Shown: positions 25,734 through 34,462 of the stretch, one piece after another
Layout of the letters: each line of letters opens with the position of its first letter
Numbering within the stretch: position 1 is the first letter of the stretch
Origin: Streptosporangium brasiliense
GTDB taxonomy: Bacteria > Actinomycetota > Actinomycetes > Streptosporangiales > Streptosporangiaceae
Assembly: GCF_030811595.1 (NCBI RefSeq)
Contig: NZ_JAUSRB010000002.1
Location: 5,518,001-5,582,000, forward strand
Reading direction: 5' to 3'
DNA length: 64,000 nucleotides
Made by a program: the position numbers and the translations under genes
Notes under the pieces: generated by a model
Seen by the model: only the letters and a program-made list of their open reading frames with translations
The model's database searches: none
Told to the model about the DNA's origin: nothing

Positions 25734-26897
25734 TCACCCGCCGTCGCCGCGCCGCCGGTCGAGGGTGGGGTAGTCGGTGTAGCCCTCCGCGCCGCCGCCG
25801 TAGAGGCCCGTGGGCAGCGGGTGGTTCAGGGGCGCTCCGGTGCGCAGCCGCTCGACCAGGTCCGGGTTGGCGACGAAGGCGCTTCCGAAGGCCACCATGT
25901 CGGCGCCGCGTTTCAGCCACCACGCCGCCGGGTGGGTCTTGGCCAGGTCGGCGGGGTTGTTCAGCGGGGTGACGATCAGGGCCGTCGGCCACAGCGCGTG
26001 GATCCGGCCGTCCAGCTCGGCGTCCCCGGTCTCGCTCAGATGCAGGTAGGCGATCGGGTCGCCGGCCAGCTCGCCGATCAGCGCGGTGTAGGTCCCGGCC
26101 GGGTCGTGCTCGGACATGTCGCCGTAGCGATTGCCGGGGGAGATGCGCAGCCCCACCCGCTCGGGCCCGACGGCGGCGGCGACGGCGCGCACGACCTCGA
26201 CGACGATCCGGATCCGCCCGGCGGTGCCGCCGCCCCACGCGTCGGCGCGCAGGTTGCTGCCGTCACCGAGGAACTGGTGCAGCAGGTAGCCGTTGGCGGC
26301 GTGGATCTCCACGCCGTCCAGGCCCGCCGCGACCGCGCGCCGGGCCGCGCGGGCGAAGTCGCCGACGATCTGGCGGATCTGCGCGGCGCTCAGCTCCCGG
26401 GGCGTGACCGCGTCGAGCCGCCCGTCCGGCGTGTAGACGAGGGTGCGGGCGCGGACCGGCGAGGGCGCGACCGGACGCAGGCCGCCGGGCAGGAAGCCGG
26501 GATGGGCCAGCCGGCCGGCGTGCATGAGCTGGACGAAGACGTGCCCGCCCGCCCCGTGCACCGCGTCCGCGACCCGGGCCCAGCCGCGCTGGTGCTCGTC
26601 GGTGTGCAGTCCCGGCGCGCCGGGGCCGATGCGGCCGGCGGGGCCCGGGTGGGTGCCCTCGGCGATGATGAGGCCCGCGGAGGCGCGCTGGGCGTAGTAG
26701 GTGGCCATGAGAGGGCCGGGAGTGCCGTCGGCGGCTGCCCTGGAGCGGCTCATCGGCGCCATGGCGACCCGGTTGGGCAGGGTCACGGCGCCCAGCCGCA
26801 CCGGCTCGAAGAGCGCGGGCGCCCCCTTCGCGGGTGTCGTCTCCATCGGCGTCGCTTTCGCGGGCGTGGTCTGCTGGGGAGCGGAGCGCCGGCCCAC
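25734..26897 (-). CDS. Old Yellow Enzyme family alkene reductase (NemA-like)
   Basis: A protein of up to 387 residues forming an FMN-binding TIM barrel. It shows the family signatures: LPNRVAMAPMSRSRA, the substrate-binding pair in EIHAANGYL (H-x-x-N), FLGDGSNLRAD and VAFGSAFVANPDL near the phosphate site. These enzymes reduce activated C=C bonds or nitro groups with NAD(P)H. The start is unsure: GTG at 26897 and ATG at 26846 both lack a good ribosome binding site. The extra N-terminus carries a small internal repeat (TTPAKATP and TTPAKGAP), so the shorter form may be right. The flavoprotein disulfide oxidoreductase gene lies upstream on the same strand, and the two may share a redox role. 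Confidence 0.9.
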   Translation of the reverse strand: MGRRSAPQQTTPAKATPMETTPAKGAPALFEPVRLGAVTLPNRVAMAPMSRSRAAADGTPGPLMATYYAQRASAGLIIAEGTHPGPAGRIGPGAPGLHTDEHQRGWARVADAVHGAGGHVFVQLMHAGRLAHPGFLPGGLRPVAPSPVRARTLVYTPDGRLDAVTPRELSAAQIRQIVGDFARAARRAVAAGLDGVEIHAANGYLLHQFLGDGSNLRADAWGGGTAGRIRIVVEVVRAVAAAVGPERVGLRISPGNRYGDMSEHDPAGTYTALIGELAGDPIAYLHLSETGDAELDGRIHALWPTALIVTPLNNPADLAKTHPAAWWLKRGADMVAFGSAFVANPDLVERLRTGAPLNHPLPTGLYGGGAEGYTDYPTLDRRRGDGG

Positions 26898-27002
26898 GGC
26901 GCGGCGGGGCCGGTGGCTGCGGACCGGTCGTGGCGGGCGCGGACGGACATCCGTCTGCCGACCACGCTACCCCCCGCGCCGCGGCGGCCCGCCGCCGGGC
27001 GG

Positions 27003-28415
27003 TCAGAGGCCGTACTCCTCCAGCAGCCGCAGCCAGATCTCGCTGACCGTGGGGAAGGACGGGACGGCGTGCCAGAGCCGGTCCAGCGTCACCTCGGCGG
27101 TGACCGCGACCGTCGCCGAGTGCAGCAGCTCGGCCACGCCCGGCCCGGCGAAGGTCACGCCCAGCAGGACGCGCCGGCGCTCGTCCACGACGGCCTTGGC
27201 CCTGCCCCGGTAGCTCTCGCCGAGCAGGTAGGCCCCGGAGACCGCGCCCAGGTCGTACTCGACCACCCGCACCTCGAACCCCTCGGCCCTGGCCGCGGCC
27301 TCGGTCCGGCCCACCGAGCAGACCTGGGGGTCGGTGAAGACCACCTGCGGCGCGCCGTACCCGTCGGCCGTGTCGCGCATCGCCGGCAGGTCGTCTCGCT
27401 CTCCCCGCGCCCGCGCCGCGATGACGTCGCCGCACACCCGGGCCTGGTATTTACCCATGTGGGTGAGGAGATTGCGGCCGTTGACGTCGCCCACGGCGTA
27501 CAGCCAGCCGTCGGCGACCCCGCCGGCCCGCATGCTGTCGTCGACCCGCACCGGCTCGGTGTCCGGCAGGCCGACGGTGTCGAGCCCGAGATCGCCGGTC
27601 GCGGGCCTGCGGCCGGTGGCCACCAGCAGCTCGTCGGCCTCCACCGGCGCCCCCTCGGCGAGGTGGACGGTCACCGGGCCCCCGGGCCGGGGCCGCTCCA
27701 CCCCGGTCACCTGGGCCCCGGTGCGCACCCGGACGCCGGCGTCGGTGAGCGAGGCCGCCAGGAGCTCCCCGGCGAACGGCTCCATCCGGCCCAGCAGCGA
27801 GTGCCCACGCACCAGCATCGTCGTCTCCCGGGCGCCGAGCCCATGCAGGGCCTGTGCCATCTCGCAGGCCACCACGCCTCCGCCCAGTACGGCCAGCCGC
27901 TCCGGGACGACCTGGACGCCGGTCGCCTGGCGGCTCGTCCACGGTGCGGACTCCGCCAGCCCGGGGACCGGCGGGATCACCGGCCGGCTGCCGGTGGCCA
28001 GCACGACGGCGTGCCGGGCGCGCAGCAGGCGGGTGGAGCCGTCGTGGGCGGTCACCTCGACCTGCCTGGGACCCCGCAGCCGCCCGCGTCCCCGCACGAA
28101 CTCCGCCGGGACGCTCCTGATCCATTTCACCTGGTTGCCGTCGTCCAGGTGTGACACCGCCTCGTCGCGCCGGGCGAGCACGGCACGGACGTCGACCGGC
28201 TCCAGCGCCAGCCCGGGAACCCGGCGGGCGTCCGCGGCGAGCTCCACCGGCCGCAGCAGCGCCTTGCTGGGGATGCAGGCCCAGTAGGCGCATTCGCCGC
28301 CGGCCAGCTCCTCCTCCACCACCACCGAGCTCAGCCCCGCGCGGCCGGCGCGGCCGGCGACGTTCTCGCCCGCGGGACCGGCGCCTACCACGATCACGTC
28401 GAACTCGTCGGACAT
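27003..28415 (-). CDS. Pyridine nucleotide-disulfide oxidoreductase-type flavoprotein, atypical active site
   Basis: A 470-residue FAD/NAD(P)H enzyme with the glutathione-reductase-like two-domain plus dimerisation fold. FAD binding is seen in IVVGAGPAGENVA, the redox cysteines Cys42 and Cys47 in GECAYWACIPSK (CX4C), NAD(P) binding in LAVLGGGVVACEMA and a second FAD motif in YAVGDVNG. The C-terminal motif that normally reads HPT..SE reads FPTVSE, so the catalytic His is replaced by Phe. Lipoamide dehydrogenase or mercuric reductase activity is therefore unlikely, and a quinone or other electron acceptor is possible. ATG at 28415 is preferred over GTG at 28427 because GAGGTGGGGG lies upstream of it. 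It is divergent from the histidine kinase gene. Confidence 0.87.
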   Translation of the reverse strand: MSDEFDVIVVGAGPAGENVAGRAGRAGLSSVVVEEELAGGECAYWACIPSKALLRPVELAADARRVPGLALEPVDVRAVLARRDEAVSHLDDGNQVKWIRSVPAEFVRGRGRLRGPRQVEVTAHDGSTRLLRARHAVVLATGSRPVIPPVPGLAESAPWTSRQATGVQVVPERLAVLGGGVVACEMAQALHGLGARETTMLVRGHSLLGRMEPFAGELLAASLTDAGVRVRTGAQVTGVERPRPGGPVTVHLAEGAPVEADELLVATGRRPATGDLGLDTVGLPDTEPVRVDDSMRAGGVADGWLYAVGDVNGRNLLTHMGKYQARVCGDVIAARARGERDDLPAMRDTADGYGAPQVVFTDPQVCSVGRTEAAARAEGFEVRVVEYDLGAVSGAYLLGESYRGRAKAVVDERRRVLLGVTFAGPGVAELLHSATVAVTAEVTLDRLWHAVPSFPTVSEIWLRLLEEYGL

Positions 28416-28628
28416 GACCACCCCCACCTCTCAGAGCAACAGGCCGATCGCCACGGTCAGTGTGACGGCGCCGGCCGCACCAGCTTCGCAGCCTCGCCGC
28501 GGGGGACGGAGCGCGGGGGCTGGGAGGCGTCGTCTCTTACGGGGGGAGCGCGCCGTTCCGGTATCTTTCGTCAGCCGCCGGGTCTCCGCGACCCCGGGCA
28601 GAGCGAGACTCCGCGAGATGGGAAGCCG

Positions 28629-30209
28629 ATGACCACCGACCAAGCACGCCCGGCCGGGCCCTGGCGGAGCCGCTGGAGGGCGCAGACCTGGTTCAACGTC
28701 GTGCTGCTGGTCATGGCCGTGCTCCTCGGGCTGTCGGCGCTGATCGGCGCCGCCGTCCTGCGGAGCGCCGCGCAGGCCTCCGACCGCCTCATCGACGAGA
28801 TCTCGGTGGGCAGGATCCAGGCGGAGCGCATGCAGACGGCCCTGGTGAACCAGGAGACCGGGCTGCGGGGCTACGTCCTCACCGGCAAGGAGGAGTTCCT
28901 CCAGCCCTACCGGGACGGGCAGCGTGACCAGCTCGCCGCGGCGTCGCAGATCAGGGCGGCGGCGCCGACGGCGCGGGAGCTGAAGGAGCTGGTGGCGGTG
29001 GAACGGCTGAGCGCCCAATGGCGCTCCGCCTACGCGGAGCCGGTGATCGAGGCCGTGCGGGGCTCCGGGCCGGAGAGCGTCAGCGCCGGGCGGGCCGAGG
29101 GCGGCAAGCACGCCTTCGACGCCGTCCGCGACGCGCTCACCGAGCAGAACGCCGCCTGGAGCCGGGCCAGGGAGAGCGCGCGTGCCGAGCTGACCACCGC
29201 CCGCACGGTCCGGGACATGACCTTCTCCGTCATACTGATCGCCTTCCTCGTCACCGTCATCATGGTGGCGGTGCTGCTGCGGATCGCGGTGTTCGGCCCC
29301 CTGGCGCGCCTGGGCGAGGCCTCGCGCCGCGTCACCGGCGGCGACTTCGAGCACCACGTCGACACCGGCGGGCCGGCCGACCTCGCCGAGCTGGCCGGTG
29401 ACATGGAGGCGATGCGCAGGCGGATCGTCAGCGAGCTGGAGGAGGCCCGCACCTCCCGGCAGCAGGTCGCCGCGCAGGCGGAGGAGCTGAAGCGCTCCAA
29501 CGCCGAGCTGGAGCAGTTCGCCTACGTGGCCTCCCACGACCTGCAGGAGCCGCTGCGCAAGATCGCGTCCTTCTGCCAGATGCTCCAGCAGCGCTACGCC
29601 TCCCAGCTCGACGAGAGGGCCAACACCTACATCGACTTCGCCGTCGACGGCGCCAAGCGTATGCAGGTCCTCATCAACGAGCTGCTCACCTTCTCCCGGG
29701 TGGGCCGCGTCCACCAGGAGCCGGTGGAGATGGACCTCAACGACGTGGTCGGCAGGGCGCTGGACAACCTCTCCGCGGCCGTGGAGGAGTCCGAGGCCGA
29801 GATCGAGGTCGGCGACCTGCCGGTGATCGTCGGTGACCGTACCCAGTTCGTGATGCTCTGGCAGAACCTGATCGGCAACTCCCTGAAGTTCCGCACCGCC
29901 GATCGCCGGCCCCATGTCCGGATCGAGGCCGAGGAGCGGGACGGGGAGTGGCGGATGACCCTGACCGACAACGGGATCGGCATCGCCCCCAACTTCGCCG
30001 ACAAGATCTTCGTGATCTTCCAGCGGCTCCACCACCGGGACGCCTACGGGGGCACCGGGATCGGCCTGGCGCTCTGCCGGAAGATCGTGGAGCAGCACGG
30101 CGGGAGGATCTGGCTCGACACCGACTACGGCGACGGGGCCCGTTTCGTCATCACCCTGCCCGTCACCGCGGAGCAGCCGCAGGAGGCGCCCGCCGGAGGG
30201 AGCGACTGA
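28629..30209 (+). CDS. Membrane sensor histidine kinase with CHASE3 and HAMP domains
   Basis: 526 residues. A transmembrane helix at about 20-45 is followed by an extracellular CHASE3 sensor (46-190, with NQETGLRGYVLTG). A second helix at 197-220 is followed by HAMP, then a coiled coil. The phosphoacceptor domain has His303 in the phytochrome-type box YVASHDLQEPLRK. The ATPase domain has LIGNSLKF (N box), DNGIGIAPNF (G1) and GGTGIGLALC (G2). It should autophosphorylate on His303 in response to an external cue. No response regulator gene is adjacent, so this is an orphan kinase. The ATG at 28629 has GGGAAG five bases upstream. Confidence 0.93.
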   Translation: MTTDQARPAGPWRSRWRAQTWFNVVLLVMAVLLGLSALIGAAVLRSAAQASDRLIDEISVGRIQAERMQTALVNQETGLRGYVLTGKEEFLQPYRDGQRDQLAAASQIRAAAPTARELKELVAVERLSAQWRSAYAEPVIEAVRGSGPESVSAGRAEGGKHAFDAVRDALTEQNAAWSRARESARAELTTARTVRDMTFSVILIAFLVTVIMVAVLLRIAVFGPLARLGEASRRVTGGDFEHHVDTGGPADLAELAGDMEAMRRRIVSELEEARTSRQQVAAQAEELKRSNAELEQFAYVASHDLQEPLRKIASFCQMLQQRYASQLDERANTYIDFAVDGAKRMQVLINELLTFSRVGRVHQEPVEMDLNDVVGRALDNLSAAVEESEAEIEVGDLPVIVGDRTQFVMLWQNLIGNSLKFRTADRRPHVRIEAEERDGEWRMTLTDNGIGIAPNFADKIFVIFQRLHHRDAYGGTGIGLALCRKIVEQHGGRIWLDTDYGDGARFVITLPVTAEQPQEAPAGGSD

Positions 30210-30298
30210 GGACCGGCGGCCGCCGGCCGGCGGGGTGGCGGGTGCGGTTGGGACCATGCCGTGACCCCGTGGCGGCGCGGGGGGCCGCCGGGTGCCGT

Positions 30299-30304
30299 TA
30301 CCGT
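30299..30304 (+). promoter_or_regulatory. -10 box of a likely leaderless Lrp-family transcript
   Basis: TACCGT fits TANNNT and lies seven bases before GTG at 30312. No ribosome binding site is seen upstream of that GTG. Confidence 0.45.
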
Positions 30305-30311
30305 TGATCGG

Positions 30312-30788
30312 GTGGAGGAGATCGACCGCCGGATCGTGACGTTGCTGGCCAAGGACGGCCGGATGAGCTTCACCGACCTCGCCAGGGAGACCGGGCTGTC
30401 GGTGTCGGCGGTGCACCAGCGGGTGCGTCGGCTGGAGAAGCGCGGGGTGGTGCGGGGATACGCCGCGCTGGTCGACTACGACGCGATCGGGCTCTCGCTC
30501 ACCGCGTTCGTGTCCATCAAGCCGATCGACCCGGCCGCCGCCGACGACGCCCCCGAGCGGCTGGCCCACCTGAGCGCCATCGAGGCCTGCCACAGCGTGG
30601 CCGGGGACGAGAGCTACATCCTCAAGGTGCGGGTGGCCTCGCCGATCGCCCTGGAGGAGCTGCTCAACCAGATCCGCAGCTCGGCCAACGTCTCGACCCG
30701 GACAACGGTGGTGCTCAGCACGCCGTACGAACACCGGGCCCCCGAGCTGGTGGACCCGGAGACCGGCAAGCCCGACGAGCCCGTCTGA
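30312..30788 (+). CDS. Lrp/AsnC family transcriptional regulator
   Basis: A 158-residue DNA-binding regulator. The N-terminal winged helix-turn-helix covers about residues 3-60 (EIDRRIVTLLAKDGRMSFTDLA, then LSVSAVHQRVRRLEKRGVV). The C-terminal RAM ligand-binding domain includes GLSLTAFVSI and the ACHSVAGDESYILKVRV strand. These proteins usually respond to amino acids and regulate nearby transport or metabolism genes. The frame is open to 30261, but GTG at 30312 fits the start of the Lrp fold (D-x-x-D-xx-I) and the leaderless promoter geometry. It follows the histidine kinase gene, and its targets are not evident from context. Confidence 0.9.
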   Translation: MEEIDRRIVTLLAKDGRMSFTDLARETGLSVSAVHQRVRRLEKRGVVRGYAALVDYDAIGLSLTAFVSIKPIDPAAADDAPERLAHLSAIEACHSVAGDESYILKVRVASPIALEELLNQIRSSANVSTRTTVVLSTPYEHRAPELVDPETGKPDEPV

Positions 30789-31321
30789 GCCGTCCGGCGG
30801 AGCCGTCTGCGCCGCCCGGTGGGCCCGTCCGAGCCCTCCGGCGGGCCCGTCCTGAGCCGAGCCGTCCGAGCCGTCCGGCGAGCTCGTCCTGAGCCTTGTC
30901 CGTCCGAGCCGCCCGGCGGGCCTGTCCGAGCCGCCCGGCGGGCCGCCGGGCGGGTCCGGTGCGCCGGGGTCTCCGTATCCCGGCGGTCCCGCGCTCCCGG
31001 ACGACGTGCCCCTGACAGGACGTGCCCCTGACAGGCGGGAGCGGCCGCCGTCACAGCGGCCTTGACAGTCCCGGACCGGCCTCGGAAGATGAACATGAGT
31101 TCTGTTCAGGTTTTCCCGGCCCGCCGGGATCCGCCCCGCGGACAGGTCACCGACGGAGGAGCCCGCTTGGAGGAGGCCCGCGCCCGGCCCGCCGGCGTGC
31201 CCCCGCTCCGGGCCGACGCGGCTCCCGGGTCCTGCGGGCGGGCCACCCCCCACCGAGCGGCCCCCGGCGGAGGACAGCTCCGCCCACGCCGCCGCTCGCC
31301 GACCGGACCCCAGGAGCCCGC
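30789..31321 (+). other. Intergenic region with degenerate tandem repeats before the ceramidase gene
   Basis: No gene is supported in this stretch of about 530 bases. From 30789 to about 30960 it holds five to six degenerate copies of a unit near 22 bases (consensus GAGCCGYCCGGCGGGCC plus CGTCC). Two exact 16-base copies of GACGTGCCCCTGACAG lie at 31003-31018 and 31019-31034. TTGACA at 31062-31067 could be a -35 box for the ceramidase gene, though the matching -10 is weak. The ceramidase ribosome binding site AGGAG ends the region. Confidence 0.55.
31003..31034 (+). repeat. Exact 2 x 16-base tandem repeat upstream of the ceramidase gene
   Basis: GACGTGCCCCTGACAG occurs twice with no gap. TTGACAG follows at 31062. 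The spacing and position upstream of a possible promoter make a regulator site array possible. Confidence 0.6.
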
Positions 31322-33385
31322 ATGCGGCGTCCCTCCCGTTCGCGCCCCCGATCCCTGTCCCTGCTGCTCACCGGACTGGTGGGCACGCTCTGCCTGACCG
31401 GCCTGCCGGCGCCGCCGCCGGCCGCCGCCGCGCGGGCCGAACCGGCGACCTACCTCGTCGGCCGCGGCATCTCCGACGTCACCGGAGAGGTCGCCGAGGT
31501 CGGCATGATGGGATACTCCAGCTTCGACCAGAAGGCCACCGGCCTGCACCAGCGCCAGCGGTCGCGGGCCTTCGTCATCGCCGACCAGGCCACCGGCAGA
31601 CGGGTGGTCTACGTCAACGCCGACCTCGGCATGATCTTTCAGTCGGTCCAGCAGGGCGTCGTCGCCAGACTGAAGCAGCGCTACGGCTCCCTGTACGGCG
31701 AGCAGAACGTGCTGCTGTCGGCGACGCACACCCACGCGGGACCGGGCGGCCACTCCCACCACCTGGCCTACAACCTGTCCGTCCTCGGCTTCCAGAAGGC
31801 CACCTACAACGCGATCGTCGACGGCATCGTCGAGTCGGTGGTGAAGGCGCACGAGGACCTCAGGCCGGGCACCATCAGCCTGGGCAGGGGCCTGCTCACC
31901 GACGCGAGCGTGAACCGCTCCAGGACGGCCTTCGACGCCAACCCCGCCGGGGACCGGGCGGCCTTCCCGCAGGCCGTCGACCCGGCGATGACCGTGCTGC
32001 GCTTCAAGCAGGGCGGCACCGACGTGGGCGCGATCAGCTGGTTCGCCACCCACGCCACCTCCCTGACCAACGCCAACACCCTGATCAGCCCGGACAACAA
32101 GGGGTACGCGGCCTACCGATGGGAGCACGACCACGCGGGCGTGCGCTATCTGGACGGCACGCCGGGCTTCGTGGCGGCTTTCCCGAACACCAACGCCGGC
32201 GACATGTCGCCCAACCTCAACCTGCGGCCCGGGTCGGGTCCCACGGAGAACGAGTTCGACAACACCCGGATCATCGGCGAGCGCCAGTTCGCCAGGGCCA
32301 AGGAGGTCTACGACGGCGCGCGGACGCCGATCACCGGCGGCGTCGACCACCGGATGAGGTTCGTCGACATGGAGAACGTGACCGTGGGCGGGGCCTACAC
32401 CCCGGACGGCAGGGAGCACCGCACCTGTCCCGCCATGGTCGGCGCCTCCACGATGGCGGGCAGCGTGGAGGACGGACCGGCGATCCCCGGCTTCAAGGAG
32501 GGCATGACGGGGCCCATCGCCAAGCTGCTGGAGCCGCTCGACGTCGACGCGCCGCCGTGGCTGATCAGCTGCCAGGCGCCCAAGCTGAACCTGGTGCCGA
32601 CCGGCCTGGTCACCGAGCCCGTGCCGGTGACCCCGAGGATCCTGCCGGTGCAGATCCTCAAGATCGGCCAGCTCTACCTGGTGGCGGGCCCCGCCGAGTT
32701 CACCATCGTCGCCGGCCTGCGGGTCCGGCGGGCGGTGGCGGGTGAGCTGGGGGTGCCCGTCGAGAACGTGATCATGCAGGGCTACGCCAACGCCTACAGC
32801 CAGTACGTGACCACGCCCGAGGAGTACGAGCTGCAGCAGTACGAGGGCGGTTCCACGCTCTACGGCAAATACACCCTGCCCGCCTACCAGCAGGAGTTCG
32901 CCGCCCTCGCGGCCGCCATGCGGGACGGCGCCGCCGTCGACCGGGGCCCGCAGACACCCGACCTGTCGGGCAGGCAGGTCAACCTCCAGACGGGCGTGGT
33001 CCTCGACAGCCCTCCGGCGTCGAAGTCGTTCGGCCAGGTGCTGACCGAGCCCGCGGCCTCCTACCGGCCGGGGAGCACCGCGAGCGCCGAGTTCGTCACC
33101 GGCCATCCGAAGAACAACCTGCACCGCAACGGCACCTACCTGGAGGTGCAGCGGCTGGTGGACGGCGTGTGGGCGCGCCACCTGGACGACGGCGACTGGC
33201 AGACCGTCTATCGCTGGACGCGCCTCAACGGGCTCACCGGCACCTCCAAGGCGACGATCACCTGGGACATCGCGCCCGGCACGCCCGCGGGCACCTACCG
33301 GATCGTCCACTCCGGCGACTCCAGGAACATCCTGGGGAAGGTGACCCCGTTCACCGGCGCCTCCAGGAGCTTCACGGTGTCCTGA
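31322..33385 (+). CDS. Secreted neutral/alkaline ceramidase
   Basis: A 687-residue extracellular zinc hydrolase splitting ceramide into sphingosine and fatty acid. A Sec signal peptide (MRRPSRSRPR, a hydrophobic stretch to about 30, then PPPAAAARA) precedes the catalytic domain. Family motifs are present: VGRGISDVTGEVAEVGMMGY, ATHTHAGPGG for zinc binding and NTNAGDMSPN, which holds the nucleophile Ser. A C-terminal immunoglobulin-like domain includes YRPGSTASAEF and TYRIVHSGDS. The ATG at 31322 is chosen for its AGGAG seven bases upstream and the signal peptide, although the frame is open from 31022. It probably uses environmental sphingolipids. A strong hairpin starts right after the stop codon. 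Confidence 0.93.
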   Translation: MRRPSRSRPRSLSLLLTGLVGTLCLTGLPAPPPAAAARAEPATYLVGRGISDVTGEVAEVGMMGYSSFDQKATGLHQRQRSRAFVIADQATGRRVVYVNADLGMIFQSVQQGVVARLKQRYGSLYGEQNVLLSATHTHAGPGGHSHHLAYNLSVLGFQKATYNAIVDGIVESVVKAHEDLRPGTISLGRGLLTDASVNRSRTAFDANPAGDRAAFPQAVDPAMTVLRFKQGGTDVGAISWFATHATSLTNANTLISPDNKGYAAYRWEHDHAGVRYLDGTPGFVAAFPNTNAGDMSPNLNLRPGSGPTENEFDNTRIIGERQFARAKEVYDGARTPITGGVDHRMRFVDMENVTVGGAYTPDGREHRTCPAMVGASTMAGSVEDGPAIPGFKEGMTGPIAKLLEPLDVDAPPWLISCQAPKLNLVPTGLVTEPVPVTPRILPVQILKIGQLYLVAGPAEFTIVAGLRVRRAVAGELGVPVENVIMQGYANAYSQYVTTPEEYELQQYEGGSTLYGKYTLPAYQQEFAALAAAMRDGAAVDRGPQTPDLSGRQVNLQTGVVLDSPPASKSFGQVLTEPAASYRPGSTASAEFVTGHPKNNLHRNGTYLEVQRLVDGVWARHLDDGDWQTVYRWTRLNGLTGTSKATITWDIAPGTPAGTYRIVHSGDSRNILGKVTPFTGASRSFTVS

Positions 33386-33416
33386 CGGCTCCGGGGCGGT
33401 CCTTCCCCCGGAGCCG
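33386..33416 (+). terminator. Hairpin terminator of the ceramidase gene
   Basis: A perfect 11-base stem (33386-33396 with 33406-33416) and a 9-base loop start at the base after the ceramidase stop codon. There is no long T-run. Confidence 0.65.
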
Positions 33417-33448
33417 CGGGCCCGCCTCCGCCCGCGCCGGGGACGCGG

Positions 33449-33486
33449 CGGTACGGCTCACGCCCGCCGGGGCGCGAGCCGTACCG
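33449..33486 (-). terminator. Hairpin terminator of the sugar operon
   Basis: A perfect 11-base stem (CGGTACGGCTC at 33449-33459 with its complement at 33476-33486) and a 16-base loop lie just past the stop of the sugar kinase gene. With the hairpin at 33386 it separates two convergent units. Confidence 0.65.
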
Positions 33487-33493
33487 GGCGGGC

Positions 33494-34462
33494 TCACGCC
33501 ATCGCGTGGAAGTGGGCGCGCAGCCGGGTTTTGGCCTCCTCCGTGGCGCCCAGGGCGTCCAGGCCGAGCAGCGCGGCGCCCACGATGGGCGGGACGTCCA
33601 CGACGATCAGCTTGGCCTGGGGGGCCTGCTCGGCGAAGCGCCGCTCGATCAGGCCGCTCAGCAGCGGGTCGCGGGCGGTCAGCACGCCGCCGCCCAGGAC
33701 CACCTCCATCGGGGTGTCCAGCAGGTTCAGGCGGCGGAGCGCGACCACCGCGAGGACGGTGACCTCCTCGGCCATCCGCGCCACGATCGAGCGGGCCACC
33801 GCGTCGCCGTCGGCGGCGACGGCCATCAGCACCGGCACCAGCCCGTGCAGCCCGAGCGGGGACAGCTCGCCGAAGTGGATGCCGAGCGCCACCTCCTCGA
33901 CGGTCCGGGTGCCGAAGTGCTCGGCGACCGCGCGCTCCAGGGCGGTCGCCGGGCCCCGGCCGTCCTCGGCCCGGACGGCGTGCCAGAGCGCCTCCTCCCC
34001 CAGGCCCATCCCGCCGCCCCAGTCGCCGGTGAGCCGGCCCAGGGCCGGATACCTGGCCACCTCGCCGGTGGGGGAGACCCCCACGGCGTTGACACCCGCC
34101 CCGCACACCACGGCCACGCCCGCCGGCCCGGAGGCCCCGGCGCGCAGCAGGGCGAAGGTGTCGTTGCCGACGACCACGTCCCGGCCGTAGTCGCGGGCGA
34201 GGATCTCGTCGCGGATGGTCTCCTCCTCGACCGGCAGGTCGGCGCCGGCCACGTAGGCGGCCACGTGGTCGGCGAACGGCGGCGTGAGGTCCGGGCCGAG
34301 CAGCCGTACGGCCTCGCCGATCGCGTCCACCGCGGTCCCCACCCCGGCGCTCTGCGGCTCGAAGGCCGCGCCGCGGCCGGTGGCCAGGACGGAGCCGTCC
34401 TCGCCGACCAGCGCGACGTCGGTCTTGCTGTTGCCGCCGTCCACGGCCAGGACGGTTCTCAC
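33494..34462 (-). CDS. Sugar kinase of the BadF/BadG/BcrA/BcrD (N-acetylglucosamine kinase-like) family
   Basis: A 322-residue ASKHA-fold ATPase. The N-terminal phosphate loop VLAVDGGNSKTDVAL, the second phosphate motif VAVVCGAGVNAVGV and the adenosine motif EVVLGGGVL mark the BadF-type kinases, which include N-acetylglucosamine kinases. It probably phosphorylates an imported sugar with ATP in the cytoplasm. GTG at 34462 overlaps the stop codon of the upstream GH4 gene (GTGA), so they are coupled. It is the last gene of the ROK-controlled uptake operon. An acyl-CoA reductase activator role is unlikely in this setting. The exact sugar is not shown by sequence. Confidence 0.88.
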   Translation of the reverse strand: MRTVLAVDGGNSKTDVALVGEDGSVLATGRGAAFEPQSAGVGTAVDAIGEAVRLLGPDLTPPFADHVAAYVAGADLPVEEETIRDEILARDYGRDVVVGNDTFALLRAGASGPAGVAVVCGAGVNAVGVSPTGEVARYPALGRLTGDWGGGMGLGEEALWHAVRAEDGRGPATALERAVAEHFGTRTVEEVALGIHFGELSPLGLHGLVPVLMAVAADGDAVARSIVARMAEEVTVLAVVALRRLNLLDTPMEVVLGGGVLTARDPLLSGLIERRFAEQAPQAKLIVVDVPPIVGAALLGLDALGATEEAKTRLRAHFHAMA

